64,000 nucleotides of DNA, taken from contig DDPY01000022.1 of the NCBI GenBank assembly GCA_002342415.1, forward strand, positions 62,001 to 126,000, given 5' to 3'. The notes beneath the pieces were generated by a model. That model had not been told where the DNA came from. It saw nothing but the letters and a program-made list of their open reading frames with translations, and searched no databases. Positions 21,919 to 30,890 of this stretch are shown here, in pieces (positions within the stretch are counted from its first letter, which is position 1; each line of letters starts with the position of its first letter). This DNA is from Prevotella sp. UBA2456 (GTDB lineage Bacteria; Bacteroidota; Bacteroidia; Bacteroidales; Bacteroidaceae). The translations under genes and the position numbers were made by a program.

Positions 21919-23517
21919 TCATCTTAAATTTTGCTGCATCTCGGATGCCCATTCCGCGATGGTTCGTGATTCGGAATCGAACTTTATGCCGACTTTCATA
22001 ATACGTCGGCCGTCGGTCAGATAAGGCTTGGCATAGTCTTTCTCGTTGATCTGTGCGAGCGCCTTTTGGGCAGAATCGTTGACTTTCAGTTCTAATAGGT
22101 AGATGGTATCGGGCATGAAGACGATGATGTCGGTACGGCCATGAGCACACTTTACCTGAGTGCGGGCGTAGACATTCAGCATGGAGAAGATGAGATAGAG
22201 GGTGTATTCATAAAATCCTTCAGCCGTGGCAGCTTCGGCCAACTTCTTCTTGAAACCTTCTACATAAGGGATGCCTGCTAAATAGGCTTGCAACTCGCGC
22301 ATGGCAAGGTCGATGTCGTCTTTTCTTAAAGCCATCCAGAACTTGGAAGCAAATCCCATCTGAACATCTGTTGCCTTTAGTCCAATGTAAGATGGTAGCA
22401 GCCCCTTGGTATATCCGATTTTAACTTCCTGATTGGGGATGGAAAGAATGTAGGTGCCTAACTCGGGATTATAATCCTTGATAGTCAGGTAGCCGCATTG
22501 ATAGAGGATGGGAAGAGCATCTTCCATGTCTTCGGTAGGCTGGTCAAAGGCTGTCGTCGGTACTTCCATTCGGTCTAATGACATGATGTTGGTACGATAG
22601 TGCTTCATTTCGCGGATGAGAAACGATGGGGTGCCGCTGTCAAACCAATAGTCTGCAGTCTCCTTACTGTCAAATGCTTTGAATAGACTGAAAGGGTTAT
22701 AGACATCTTCAGAGTCTTTGGCAAAGTGATAACCGTCGTAGTGCATCTTTAGCTTTTCATGCATCTGTTCATAGGATACTCCGTATGACTCTGCCATCCG
22801 TTCAATATCTTTACGGAGAGTGGTGGTGAGTTCATGTTCTGTAATTCCGCAAATAGCCGAAAATTGTGGCCACATACTGATATTGGTCAGATTGTTAATG
22901 GTAGAGAAGATGCTGAGTTGGGAGAATTTTGTGATGCCAGTAATGAAACAGAACTTGATACGCTGCTCATTGGCCTTTAAAGGAATATAGAATTCCTGCA
23001 TGACATCACGCATCTTTGCCAGCTCATCATCATCGTGAAGTACATCCAAAAGGGGAGCATCATATTCATCGATGATTACTACTACTTGTAGACCGGTTTG
23101 TTGGTATATCCTTTGAATAAGACCGTCAATGATGCCTCCTGGGGTTTTCTCTTCAGGATCTGCTCCATATTCTTTTGTATATGGCTTAAGTATGAGTGTC
23201 AGCCTTTCTTTGAGCGCAGCTGCAGATGATTGTCCTTTGGCTACGCTGAGGTCGAGGTGTATGACGGGATAGTGGTTCCAGTCTTTTTCCAGACTCATGA
23301 CCTTTAAACCTGAGAACAAATCTTTCTCTCCGGCAAAAAAAGAATGCAATGTTGATGATAGCAGAGACTTGCCAAACCTGCGGGGACGACTTAGGAAAAT
23401 GTATTTACGCTTGTTTTGCATTTCCCACATCAGGTCGGTCTTGTCAACATAAACATATCCTTCGTTGATAAGATTCCGGAAAGTCTGAATACCTACAGGA
23501 TAATATCTCTCGGTCAT
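21919..23517 (-). CDS. AAA-ATPase-like protein with C-terminal PD-(D/E)XK nuclease domain
   Basis: A 532-residue two-domain protein. Residues 1-300 are an AAA-ATPase-like domain: VGIQTFRNLINEGYVYVDKT, P-loop SRPRRFGKS (43-51), Walker B VVVIIDEYDAPLLD, and FCFITGITKFSQLSIFSTIN. The C-terminal 110 residues have the PD-(D/E)XK pattern: VKCAHGRTDIIVFMPDTIYL then LLELKVNDSAQKALAQI with the E-L-K triad. Many near-identical paralogues occur in Bacteroidetes genomes as single genes. The function is unknown; a role in defence or element mobility has been suggested for the fold but cannot be shown here. It has its own promoter at 23538 and interrupts the sugar genes. Confidence 0.88.
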   Translation of the reverse strand: MTERYYPVGIQTFRNLINEGYVYVDKTDLMWEMQNKRKYIFLSRPRRFGKSLLSSTLHSFFAGEKDLFSGLKVMSLEKDWNHYPVIHLDLSVAKGQSSAAALKERLTLILKPYTKEYGADPEEKTPGGIIDGLIQRIYQQTGLQVVVIIDEYDAPLLDVLHDDDELAKMRDVMQEFYIPLKANEQRIKFCFITGITKFSQLSIFSTINNLTNISMWPQFSAICGITEHELTTTLRKDIERMAESYGVSYEQMHEKLKMHYDGYHFAKDSEDVYNPFSLFKAFDSKETADYWFDSGTPSFLIREMKHYRTNIMSLDRMEVPTTAFDQPTEDMEDALPILYQCGYLTIKDYNPELGTYILSIPNQEVKIGYTKGLLPSYIGLKATDVQMGFASKFWMALRKDDIDLAMRELQAYLAGIPYVEGFKKKLAEAATAEGFYEYTLYLIFSMLNVYARTQVKCAHGRTDIIVFMPDTIYLLELKVNDSAQKALAQINEKDYAKPYLTDGRRIMKVGIKFDSESRTIAEWASEMQQNLR

Positions 23518-23537
23518 GTCGTGAACTGAATTTTATG

Positions 23538-23545
23538 CAAAAATA
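23538..23545 (-). promoter_or_regulatory. Bacteroidetes -7 element (TATTTTTG)
   Basis: TAnnTTTG match on the minus strand 20 bases upstream of the ATPase/nuclease gene. Confidence 0.58.
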
Positions 23546-23649
23546 ATAATTATATTTATGATGAAATATGAAATGAAGAAATATTTGTGTTTATTTAACA
23601 GGGAAATGCATAAAAAAGCGAGAAAAACTCTCTTATAAAGTTTAACTTA

Positions 23650-23657
23650 TATCTTTG
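23650..23657 (+). promoter_or_regulatory. Possible -7 element (TATCTTTG)
   Basis: TAnnTTTG match about 95 bases upstream of the acyltransferase gene, possibly a second promoter with the element at 23704. Confidence 0.45.
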
Positions 23658-23703
23658 CTTTATGAATTATGCAAATAAATTTGTATAATCGAAGTTTTAT
23701 TTG

Positions 23704-23711
23704 TAGTTTTG
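23704..23711 (+). promoter_or_regulatory. Bacteroidetes -7 element (TAGTTTTG)
   Basis: TAnnTTTG match 41 bases upstream of the acyltransferase ATG at 23753. Confidence 0.58.
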
Positions 23712-23752
23712 CAAAGGATTATTGATGATCTTACATACAAATACTGATTATT

Positions 23753-24841
23753 ATGTCAACTTCGACAAGAGATTGTAGTTGGGATTTTTTTAAATGTGTC
23801 CTGATGTTTTTTGTGATATTTGGCCATTTTTGTCCGGCCAGTGCCACAGAGTGGACACCTGTTACACGTATTGTTGGACTTTTTGCTATGCCTTCTTTTT
23901 TCTTTATAAGTGGCCATTTTCAGTCTGAGATTCAGAACTTGCAAGCTTTCGTCACCAAACTGAAAAAGACTTTTTACAGGGTTTCAGTCCCTTTGCTCTC
24001 CTGGGGGCTGGTGTACGTATTACTGAACCTATCGAAGGTATGTCCTTTTATCGAATTGTTTTCATATTCTGATACTGTCAACCAGCAAGCTGTTGTTGAG
24101 TATTTTAAGTATTCACCTTATTATATTGCTGGTTTCTTCTGGTATTTAACAACGCTTTTGTTATGTATTGTCATAGGGTCTCTTATTTCGTGGTGCATAT
24201 CTATTTACAGACCTTTAGGTATAGGATTTCTAATGATTAGTCCCATCGTGTTCTGTATTGTATCTCCTTCTTTTGTAGAACGTTATAATTTCTCTTTTGT
24301 TTGGTTGTTTTATGCTTTAGGCATGTTATATCGTCAGTTTACAATCAAGCTTTTTTGGAATAGTATCAGTAAATTTCAACGTTTTTTTTTCATAGTTCTC
24401 AGTATTTTCGTTGCCTATGTTGGCACTCAGTTGCATCCGCGATATACTTTTTATTTTACTCCTAACGTGATAGGTCAATCGTCACTGTTGTTTATCATAG
24501 TAAGATTCGCATTATACTTATTGGCTGTTCTGCTTGCAATGTTTTGGATGACGAGGTGTTTTAGGCGTTATTCCGATAGTCACTGGGTTCAGCAGTTGGC
24601 CAAATATGGGCGTGATACATTGTTTATATATTGTTCGCATGTCGTATTCCTTGATACGTTCTACCGCCCTTACATTCTACCGCATTTGTATGTAGAGGGT
24701 ACGTCATGGGAGAGCTTTGTTACAGAACATCTAATAGGTCTTTTGGTTTCCTTCGTTGTTTATTATGTACTCCAAATGATATGTATCCACTGTAAGAAGA
24801 TAACGTTTGTCAGTGTCTGTCTGATGGGAAATAAAGTTTAA
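23753..24841 (+). CDS. Acyltransferase family 3 membrane protein
   Basis: A 362-residue integral membrane acyltransferase of the OafA/NodX-like type, which moves acyl groups across the membrane onto sugars. The family opening is present: WDFFKCVLMFFVIFGHFCPA with the catalytic His in FGHF, then AMPSFFFISGHF. About ten hydrophobic segments follow, and GRDTLFIYCSHVVFLDTFYR is the usual late signature. The gene is A+T-rich. It starts a three-gene plus-strand unit with an MBOAT and an SGNH-like protein, spaced 12 and 11 bp apart, all probably serving glycan O-acetylation. Confidence 0.85.
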   Translation: MSTSTRDCSWDFFKCVLMFFVIFGHFCPASATEWTPVTRIVGLFAMPSFFFISGHFQSEIQNLQAFVTKLKKTFYRVSVPLLSWGLVYVLLNLSKVCPFIELFSYSDTVNQQAVVEYFKYSPYYIAGFFWYLTTLLLCIVIGSLISWCISIYRPLGIGFLMISPIVFCIVSPSFVERYNFSFVWLFYALGMLYRQFTIKLFWNSISKFQRFFFIVLSIFVAYVGTQLHPRYTFYFTPNVIGQSSLLFIIVRFALYLLAVLLAMFWMTRCFRRYSDSHWVQQLAKYGRDTLFIYCSHVVFLDTFYRPYILPHLYVEGTSWESFVTEHLIGLLVSFVVYYVLQMICIHCKKITFVSVCLMGNKV

Positions 24842-24853
24842 GCACATTTAGTT

Positions 24854-26278
24854 ATGTTATTTAATTCTTGGGAATTTGTTTCTTTGGTTGTTGTAACGGC
24901 CATTTTATATTATTTACCAGTATTGAGGAAATGGCAAGTGTATATTTTGCTATTGTCAAGTTTCGTGTTTTATAGCTTTGACAGTTTTTGGCTGCTGTTG
25001 CTGCTGTTAGCTTCTGGTATTATCAATGCTATAACCAGTTATGCTGTGAAACTTCAAAACCATCCTCGATTATATGCCAGCATGGGTGTGGTACTTAACC
25101 TATTGATATTGGCTTCTTTCAAATACTTAGGCATGCTTTCATCGCTATTTCTTTACAAAGACACAGATTTAGGGTATTTTTTGTGTAGTCTGCCTTTGCC
25201 AATAGGTATCTCGTTTTATACCTTCAGTGGGATTAGCCTTCTGGTAGACACCTTCCGTAGTCAGAAGGGACAGGTAGAAGTTCAACATACGCCATTTTGG
25301 AGTTACTTGCGTGACACCTTACTCTATATATGCTTCTTCCCCAAGTTGTTAGCAGGTCCAATAGTCAAGGCAAAGGATTTTTTTGGAGAAATAGAGTTGA
25401 AAGTGTTCAAACAGTTGGATTATGCTTTTATCTTTAAGACCTTAGTAATAGGCTATTTCCTAAAAATGGTGGTGGCTGACAATTTGAAGGATTACACTTT
25501 TTGGATGCCATTTCGCTATTCGTGTTACTTTGGAAGTGGTTCATTGTTGACATTACTCTTTGGGTATTCCGCTCAGATGTTTGCCGATTTTGCAGGCTAT
25601 TCACTTATTGCCATTGGTATAGGCGCAATTTTCGGATACCGTCTTCCAACTAACTTTTATTTCCCTTACATATCGTCTTCATTTCGTGAGTTTTGGAAAC
25701 GGTGGCATATTACACTGTCTCAATTCCTTATGGATTATTTGTATATCTCATTAGGTGGAAATAGAAAAGGAAAGCTTCGTACCTACGCCAATCTGTTGCT
25801 TACCATGATGCTTGGAGGACTGTGGCATGGGGCTGCCTGGAGCTTTCTTGTTTGGGGAACCTATCATGGCTTTTGTCTGGTAATAGAACGTATAATATGT
25901 ACGCGGCGTCAAAACTGTATAGAATTTGGTACAAGCCAACTATGTTATAAACTATCACGAAGTGTTTCTATTCTGTTTGTATTTATCATGGTATCCTTAG
26001 GTTGGCTACTTTTTAAGTTGCCCTTCGGAGATGCTGTTCATTTTGTGTTAGCTATCTTGACTAATTTTTGTGTGACAGATTGGTTTGATTTGCGTTTCTT
26101 GCCCATAATAATATATTCAATGCCAGTCTTGCTTTACCATATTGCCTATCTCGTTCGCCAACGGTGGTGGTTTAGGCGTTATGTGTTGCGTTACGAATAT
26201 GTTGTCTATGGATTCCTGTTGTTTCTTATATTGACTAATAGTGGCAGTGTGAGCCAATTTGTGTATTTCCAATTCTAA
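24854..26278 (+). CDS. MBOAT-family O-acyltransferase (AlgI/DltB-like)
   Basis: A 474-residue multi-pass membrane O-acyltransferase. It begins MLFNSWEFVSLVVVTAILYY, the characteristic MLFNS-type start of AlgI-like proteins. Family motifs are LPLPIGISFYTFSGISLLVD, FPKLLAGPIVKAKDFFGEIE, FYFPYISSSFREFWKRWHIT, and the catalytic region MLGGLWHGAAWSFLVWGTYH with the invariant His. Such proteins carry acetyl groups across the cytoplasmic membrane for a periplasmic partner. The next gene encodes an SGNH-like protein that may be that partner. Confidence 0.93.
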   Translation: MLFNSWEFVSLVVVTAILYYLPVLRKWQVYILLLSSFVFYSFDSFWLLLLLLASGIINAITSYAVKLQNHPRLYASMGVVLNLLILASFKYLGMLSSLFLYKDTDLGYFLCSLPLPIGISFYTFSGISLLVDTFRSQKGQVEVQHTPFWSYLRDTLLYICFFPKLLAGPIVKAKDFFGEIELKVFKQLDYAFIFKTLVIGYFLKMVVADNLKDYTFWMPFRYSCYFGSGSLLTLLFGYSAQMFADFAGYSLIAIGIGAIFGYRLPTNFYFPYISSSFREFWKRWHITLSQFLMDYLYISLGGNRKGKLRTYANLLLTMMLGGLWHGAAWSFLVWGTYHGFCLVIERIICTRRQNCIEFGTSQLCYKLSRSVSILFVFIMVSLGWLLFKLPFGDAVHFVLAILTNFCVTDWFDLRFLPIIIYSMPVLLYHIAYLVRQRWWFRRYVLRYEYVVYGFLLFLILTNSGSVSQFVYFQF

Positions 26279-26289
26279 CCTTGTGCGAT

Positions 26290-27111
26290 ATGGTAAAGAA
26301 ATCATTGTTCTGGTTCGTTTTATTTCTGTTAGGCTATTCTTTATTCATAGCAGTCTACCCGAATAAAGGTGTGGGAACCCACCAGTGGCAGGAAAACCAG
26401 ATTAAAGTTCAAAAATATCTGTATGGAGGACAGATAGATAGTGTCATAGTAGGAACATCGTTGTCGGCTCGTATTTTGGCAGACAGTATCCCCTCTATAT
26501 GCTCGTGTGCTTTTTCGGGCTGTGTTGTCGAAGATGGTTTACGGATTATATTGAGTCAGCAAAAGACTCCCAAGTATGTCTTTATAGAAACGAATTACAG
26601 TTTGAGATCGTCTAATGGGGACATAGTAAAGACAAATATTCATGGTGTTTTGCCTTTTTTACGAAAATTTATTCCTGCCCTAAGAGAACAAAATGCACCA
26701 ATATGTGTATTCGGATCATGGTGTATGCCAGATGCTTTAGCTCCGTCGGCAGTCGTTGAATTGAATCGTTTGAATGAGAATATAGATAAGAGATTAAATG
26801 AAAGCTTTTCAAAGAGATTGCCAAAAGCCCAATTAACAAAACGTTTGACGGTAATAAAGCAATTGGTAGCTATGTTGGAAAAACGTGGTGCTATAATTGT
26901 GTTCTATGAAATGCCGTTAAATCAACGGCTAATACATACGGAAAGTAATGATCAGACGCGTCAAGCAATGCGTAAGTCCTTTCCTGTTAGTCATTATGTC
27001 TTCATACCTACTGACACTTCAACCTATATTACGTCTGATGGAGAGCATTTAGATCGAGAGGGACAACGAAGATACTCTCATTTCTTTAAAGAACACTTAA
27101 AGAATTTGTAA
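26290..27111 (+). CDS. SGNH-like membrane-anchored protein, probable O-acetylation partner
   Basis: A 273-residue protein with one N-terminal membrane segment (FWFVLFLLGYSLFIAVY), so most of it would lie in the periplasm. Block I-like DSVIVGTSLSARI carries a candidate nucleophile Ser, and the C-terminal ITSDGEHLDREGQRRYS has an Asp/His pair as in the DxxH block of SGNH hydrolases and AlgX/DltD-type acyltransferases. The arrangement after an MBOAT gene is that of AlgI-AlgJ/X or DltB-DltD pairs. ATG 26290 is preferred over an in-frame TTG at 26281. Overall similarity to named families is weak. Confidence 0.68.
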   Translation: MVKKSLFWFVLFLLGYSLFIAVYPNKGVGTHQWQENQIKVQKYLYGGQIDSVIVGTSLSARILADSIPSICSCAFSGCVVEDGLRIILSQQKTPKYVFIETNYSLRSSNGDIVKTNIHGVLPFLRKFIPALREQNAPICVFGSWCMPDALAPSAVVELNRLNENIDKRLNESFSKRLPKAQLTKRLTVIKQLVAMLEKRGAIIVFYEMPLNQRLIHTESNDQTRQAMRKSFPVSHYVFIPTDTSTYITSDGEHLDREGQRRYSHFFKEHLKNL

Positions 27112-28113
27112 CTACAGTTTTGAGATGATATACTTTTGTATTCTCCATCTTATCTTTTCCCCTCCTGAAATAAAACCGAATGGTGGTAGAAGTATTATAC
27201 CAAATAATAACCATGCACAGTTGAGTTCACGAATGTTTGTAAAGCCGATGCGGATGATAGATGCCCCAAAATGTGTCCAATGTTTGGCGGAGTGCAAAGG
27301 AATGAGTTCTGTCAGGCAACTCAAAAGATTCAGAGCGAGGTACTGGTGACGCCAATGATTTGTATATGTATTATTTCTGAGATCATATATATACGCATCA
27401 GCGGCACGAAGTCTTGATGTGTAACGCTTGATGCGAACTGTTTTTTTAATAGAGGTCATCGTACTATTGTCATTAATATAATAGACATAAGTACCAACTG
27501 GAGTAAAAGCGGCTGACTTGACATGTTTGGATAAGAAATACACCCAGTACATATCTTCGTGAATCATCCCAATGGGAAAGAACATGTCGTCATGATGAAA
27601 CATGGAACGCTTCATCAACCTGTTGCATGCAGAAGTGACGACTTTAGAAAGAATTGTTTCTTCAAGTTCATCGGTATTGCTGATGTATTCTTTGATGGGA
27701 CTCTTGAAACCATAATGGCTGATGTTGCCATCGGAATCTAAAAGATTACCTTGCGCAAAATCGGCCTGGGGGTATTTTCCCATTAAGTCTGCTAATATGG
27801 CTATACAGTTGGGGGTAATGGCATCATCACTGTCGAGAAAAAATATATAGTCCCCTGTGGATGCCTTGATGCCAGCATTACGCGCTGCGGCCTGACCTTG
27901 GTTATGAGTTTGGTGTATCAGTCGGAATTGTACATCCTGCCCAGAATGGTCATGGATATATTGTTCGGCTATTTCTATGCTTTTGTCTGTTCCGCAATCA
28001 TCGACAAGGATGCATTCTATTTCTCCTTTGAAACTCTGTTGAGTGACAGAGTCGAGACAACGCACGATATATTTCTCTACGTGATAGACTGGTATGATGA
28101 TACTGACCTTCAT
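27112..28113 (-). CDS. Glycosyltransferase family 2
   Basis: A 333-residue GT2: MKVSIIIPVYHVEKYIVRCL at the N-terminus, ECILVDDCGTDKSIEIA, QGQAAARNAGIKASTGDYIF and the metal motif FFLDSDDAITP near residue 95. The C-terminal 60 residues include a hydrophobic patch (CAWLLFGIILLPPFGFI) that may touch the membrane. It overlaps the flippase gene by 4 bp, so it is the last gene of the capsule operon; its stop codon abuts the convergent SGNH-like gene stop. Confidence 0.9.
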   Translation of the reverse strand: MKVSIIIPVYHVEKYIVRCLDSVTQQSFKGEIECILVDDCGTDKSIEIAEQYIHDHSGQDVQFRLIHQTHNQGQAAARNAGIKASTGDYIFFLDSDDAITPNCIAILADLMGKYPQADFAQGNLLDSDGNISHYGFKSPIKEYISNTDELEETILSKVVTSACNRLMKRSMFHHDDMFFPIGMIHEDMYWVYFLSKHVKSAAFTPVGTYVYYINDNSTMTSIKKTVRIKRYTSRLRAADAYIYDLRNNTYTNHWRHQYLALNLLSCLTELIPLHSAKHWTHFGASIIRIGFTNIRELNCAWLLFGIILLPPFGFISGGEKIRWRIQKYIISKL

Positions 28114-29645
28114 AGTTTATGTGTAGTTATCTTGATGATTCGATGTGAGAAAGAACGCATTCCTGAGGTGGAAATATAGAGGAGCATGCCGGTGCAGACG
28201 ATATATGCAAGAAGTGTAATTGAGAGAATGGTAATATGGAGGTAGATATTATCCTCCATAGGTAGATTCATGACTCCCGTGCGGATTATCCATGCGCATC
28301 CCAGCAATATGGCGAGATGTAATATGTATTGCATAAAATAGAGTCTGACAGGTGATTTGAGTCCGTAGCGGAAGGTATAATATGGCTTCCATACTAACAC
28401 GATAAGAATTAAGCTAAGATTGCTTCCAAGCAGGATACCATTAAGTCCCCACAAATAACCCAGTAGGATGGAGCCACCAAGGTTTATTCCCGCTTCTGCG
28501 ATGGGCGACCAGACATCGGCAAACAGCTGATATGCGTTTTTAAAAGAATCGACAACGGATCGGGTGATACGAATAAACATTCCCATGACAAGTAGGAGTA
28601 GGGAAGTTTCGCTGAGCAAATAGCGTGGACTCAGCCAAAGTGAGATGAATGGGCCGATCAACAAATATAGTCCGAAACACGCAATGCCTGCTATCCAAAG
28701 TCGCGAGGTGAACAATTCCCAGAATACCTCCATCGTATGTGATTTGTTGTTTTCTGCTACCAGATTACCTATAGATGCACCCATTCCTTCGAAAATGACA
28801 TTCATCAGTGTGACGGTATAGCCTATGAGCATCATGTAGTTGCCATAGTAGGTAACCATGGAGAGAGAGACAAAGGCGTAGATGATAAGAGGAGCTGTCT
28901 GTTCAAGAACAAAAGACCCGATTTTGTGTACAAACAGCTGTTTAGTCTTTGTTATCAAGTCCTTGTATTTCGAGAGGAGCGTGGAAGCTGGTTGAGTGGA
29001 ACGTTGCAGCCAAGGATACTCTTTCCGTAGTACGTGATTGATGACAAATACTGTTGCAATATTACCGATAAGTTCCATAAAGATCCAGCCCCATATACCA
29101 TAGTTGGTATATAGCAGGATAATTTGTATAATGACCTTTACATAGCGTGTGCCATGTATCCAAGGCATTAGTTTGTAGTTTTTCTGATCAGCCTGAATAA
29201 GTACTTGCCTATAATTCCAAAGATAGCTAAAGAGTGATCCGCTTAAAAATACAATATAGGCGATATAGACATAAACGATACTACAATTAGTAGATGGAAA
29301 AATATAAGGTAAGCCCACTAAAACAGGAATGCTTAAGAGGCAGAGTATCCATGCAATTCGTTTATACAAGATGCCTTGAACAGTGAGTATTTCACAGATG
29401 GTTTGTTGGTCTTCATCATGAATAGGCTTATATAAAGAGGTTGCCATGGCAATGCCGATGCCAAGCTCTGCCAGATTGAGAAAACTCAGGATGTTTCCTA
29501 ATGTGGTATTGAGTCCGATGACTTCATCACCCAAGTATTCCAGAAAAACCTTACGAGAATAGAAACCTACCAGAATCTGTATCACGAAGAGTATCAGTGA
29601 TACTTTAGAATTCTGTAGTGTCCTTTTAGTACGCGATGCAGCCAT
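28110..29645 (-). CDS. wzx: Wzx-type polysaccharide flippase
   Basis: A 511-residue polytopic membrane protein that would flip lipid-linked repeat units across the cytoplasmic membrane. It opens with basic residues and LILFVIQILVGFYSRKVFLE, then GLNTTLGNILSFLNLAELGI, the usual start of the polysaccharide transporter (MOP/PST) family, and has many hydrophobic helices to the end. The frame is open far upstream, but that part is the antisense of the next gene; ATG 29645 gives the family N-terminus and sits 2 bp after the preceding stop. The flippase supports a Wzx/Wzy-dependent pathway, with the polymerase-like gene at 33079. The symbol is by role. Confidence 0.88.
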   Translation of the reverse strand: MAASRTKRTLQNSKVSLILFVIQILVGFYSRKVFLEYLGDEVIGLNTTLGNILSFLNLAELGIGIAMATSLYKPIHDEDQQTICEILTVQGILYKRIAWILCLLSIPVLVGLPYIFPSTNCSIVYVYIAYIVFLSGSLFSYLWNYRQVLIQADQKNYKLMPWIHGTRYVKVIIQIILLYTNYGIWGWIFMELIGNIATVFVINHVLRKEYPWLQRSTQPASTLLSKYKDLITKTKQLFVHKIGSFVLEQTAPLIIYAFVSLSMVTYYGNYMMLIGYTVTLMNVIFEGMGASIGNLVAENNKSHTMEVFWELFTSRLWIAGIACFGLYLLIGPFISLWLSPRYLLSETSLLLLVMGMFIRITRSVVDSFKNAYQLFADVWSPIAEAGINLGGSILLGYLWGLNGILLGSNLSLILIVLVWKPYYTFRYGLKSPVRLYFMQYILHLAILLGCAWIIRTGVMNLPMEDNIYLHITILSITLLAYIVCTGMLLYISTSGMRSFSHRIIKITTHKL

Positions 29646-29647
29646 TT

Positions 29648-30883
29648 TTATTTGTCGTGCGTGGTGTGGATGAAGTCGGTATTCTTGTGGTCTATCTTGA
29701 GGATGTTGAGCACCATCTTCCATACGAGCATGGGGAGGGAGAGTATCTTGCCGAAAACGGAATGCTTGCGCAGCTGTTTGGGCGTGGCGATATAGAGGGC
29801 GCAGCAGATGGCCAGGAACAGACACCACCACTTGACGTACCAGAGGTTGTCGAAGAACAGGGATACGGGTGTCATCAATATGGACATGGCCAAGGTGGCG
29901 ATGACCAGCATGGAGCGCGGAATGAGAGCCTGCTGGATGGTCTTGTCGATGAAGTCGAGGTTGAAGGTGCTGATGGCATGGGGAATGTAGGGCAGCAGGC
30001 TGAGGAGGCTCTGAATCTGGGCGGTCATCCAGCGCAGACGCTGCTTCTGGAAGTTGTCCTTGTTGCTGACTTTCTCGTCGAAGACGTGGATGTCGGGCTC
30101 ATAGTGGATATATACTTTCTGCTTGAGCAGGAGGGCTTCCAACTCACGGTCTTCACCTGCCGTGCTGAGCTTATAGACATTGTGCTTAAACCATTCGTAG
30201 TCGAAACACATCCCTGAGCCGATGAGGGCAGAGGACAGGCCGATACGGTTGTGGGCCTTGCGGAAGATGGTGTTGTTGATCTCCTCGCTGACCCCGTCGA
30301 GTACCGCGATATCGTTGTCGCTGTTCTTGGCACAGCGGTGACACTGGATGGCTTTATAGCCTTTGGCACATTCCGTATTGAGCTGCTCAAGGAAATTGGG
30401 CTCCACAACGTTATCGGCATCGAGGATGATGACAAAATCCACATCGAACTTGCCATCCAGCTTCAATGCTCCGCTTTCGACCTGAGAGACGGCATATTGC
30501 AGGGCCTTGGCCTTACTGCTTTTCTCAAAGACAGGCTGGAAGAGCGTAATGGGGAGCTCGCCCAGCTTCTGATTGGTTTCGGGCTGCATGTGGTCGGAGA
30601 TGACCGCCACATGGAAATGCTGGTAGGGGTAGTATTGGGAGAGGGCGGTCTGTACGGACTGGACGATGACGCGATCCTCGTTATACGCGGGGTAGAGGAC
30701 GAGAAAGTTGAAATAACTCTTCTTGCGCATGGACAGTGCCTTGCCCGTAAGATAAAGGGTCAGCTCTGACACTCGCTTCTTCCATAGGGTAGACACCAGT
30801 GCGAAGAGGAGGATATAGGCTACGGAGGCTGCCATGAACAGCCACAGCACGATATCGAGAATATGAATGAAATGCCAGAGCAT
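29648..30883 (-). CDS. Membrane glycosyltransferase family 2 (cellulose-synthase-like)
   Basis: A 411-residue GT2 with N-terminal (residues 8-35) and C-terminal membrane segments. Catalytic motifs are intact: LVLYPAYNEDRVIV, DADN at 155-158 in VIILDADNVVEP, an acidic residue in GEDRELEALL, and QKQRLRWMTAQ, a QxxRW motif of processive or membrane GT2s. It lies 7 bp downstream of a paralogue (30891) that has lost several of these residues. The pair may act as a heteromeric enzyme. Part of the minus-strand capsule operon. Confidence 0.87.
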   Translation of the reverse strand: MLWHFIHILDIVLWLFMAASVAYILLFALVSTLWKKRVSELTLYLTGKALSMRKKSYFNFLVLYPAYNEDRVIVQSVQTALSQYYPYQHFHVAVISDHMQPETNQKLGELPITLFQPVFEKSSKAKALQYAVSQVESGALKLDGKFDVDFVIILDADNVVEPNFLEQLNTECAKGYKAIQCHRCAKNSDNDIAVLDGVSEEINNTIFRKAHNRIGLSSALIGSGMCFDYEWFKHNVYKLSTAGEDRELEALLLKQKVYIHYEPDIHVFDEKVSNKDNFQKQRLRWMTAQIQSLLSLLPYIPHAISTFNLDFIDKTIQQALIPRSMLVIATLAMSILMTPVSLFFDNLWYVKWWCLFLAICCALYIATPKQLRKHSVFGKILSLPMLVWKMVLNILKIDHKNTDFIHTTHDK

Positions 30884-30890
30884 GGTGCAG

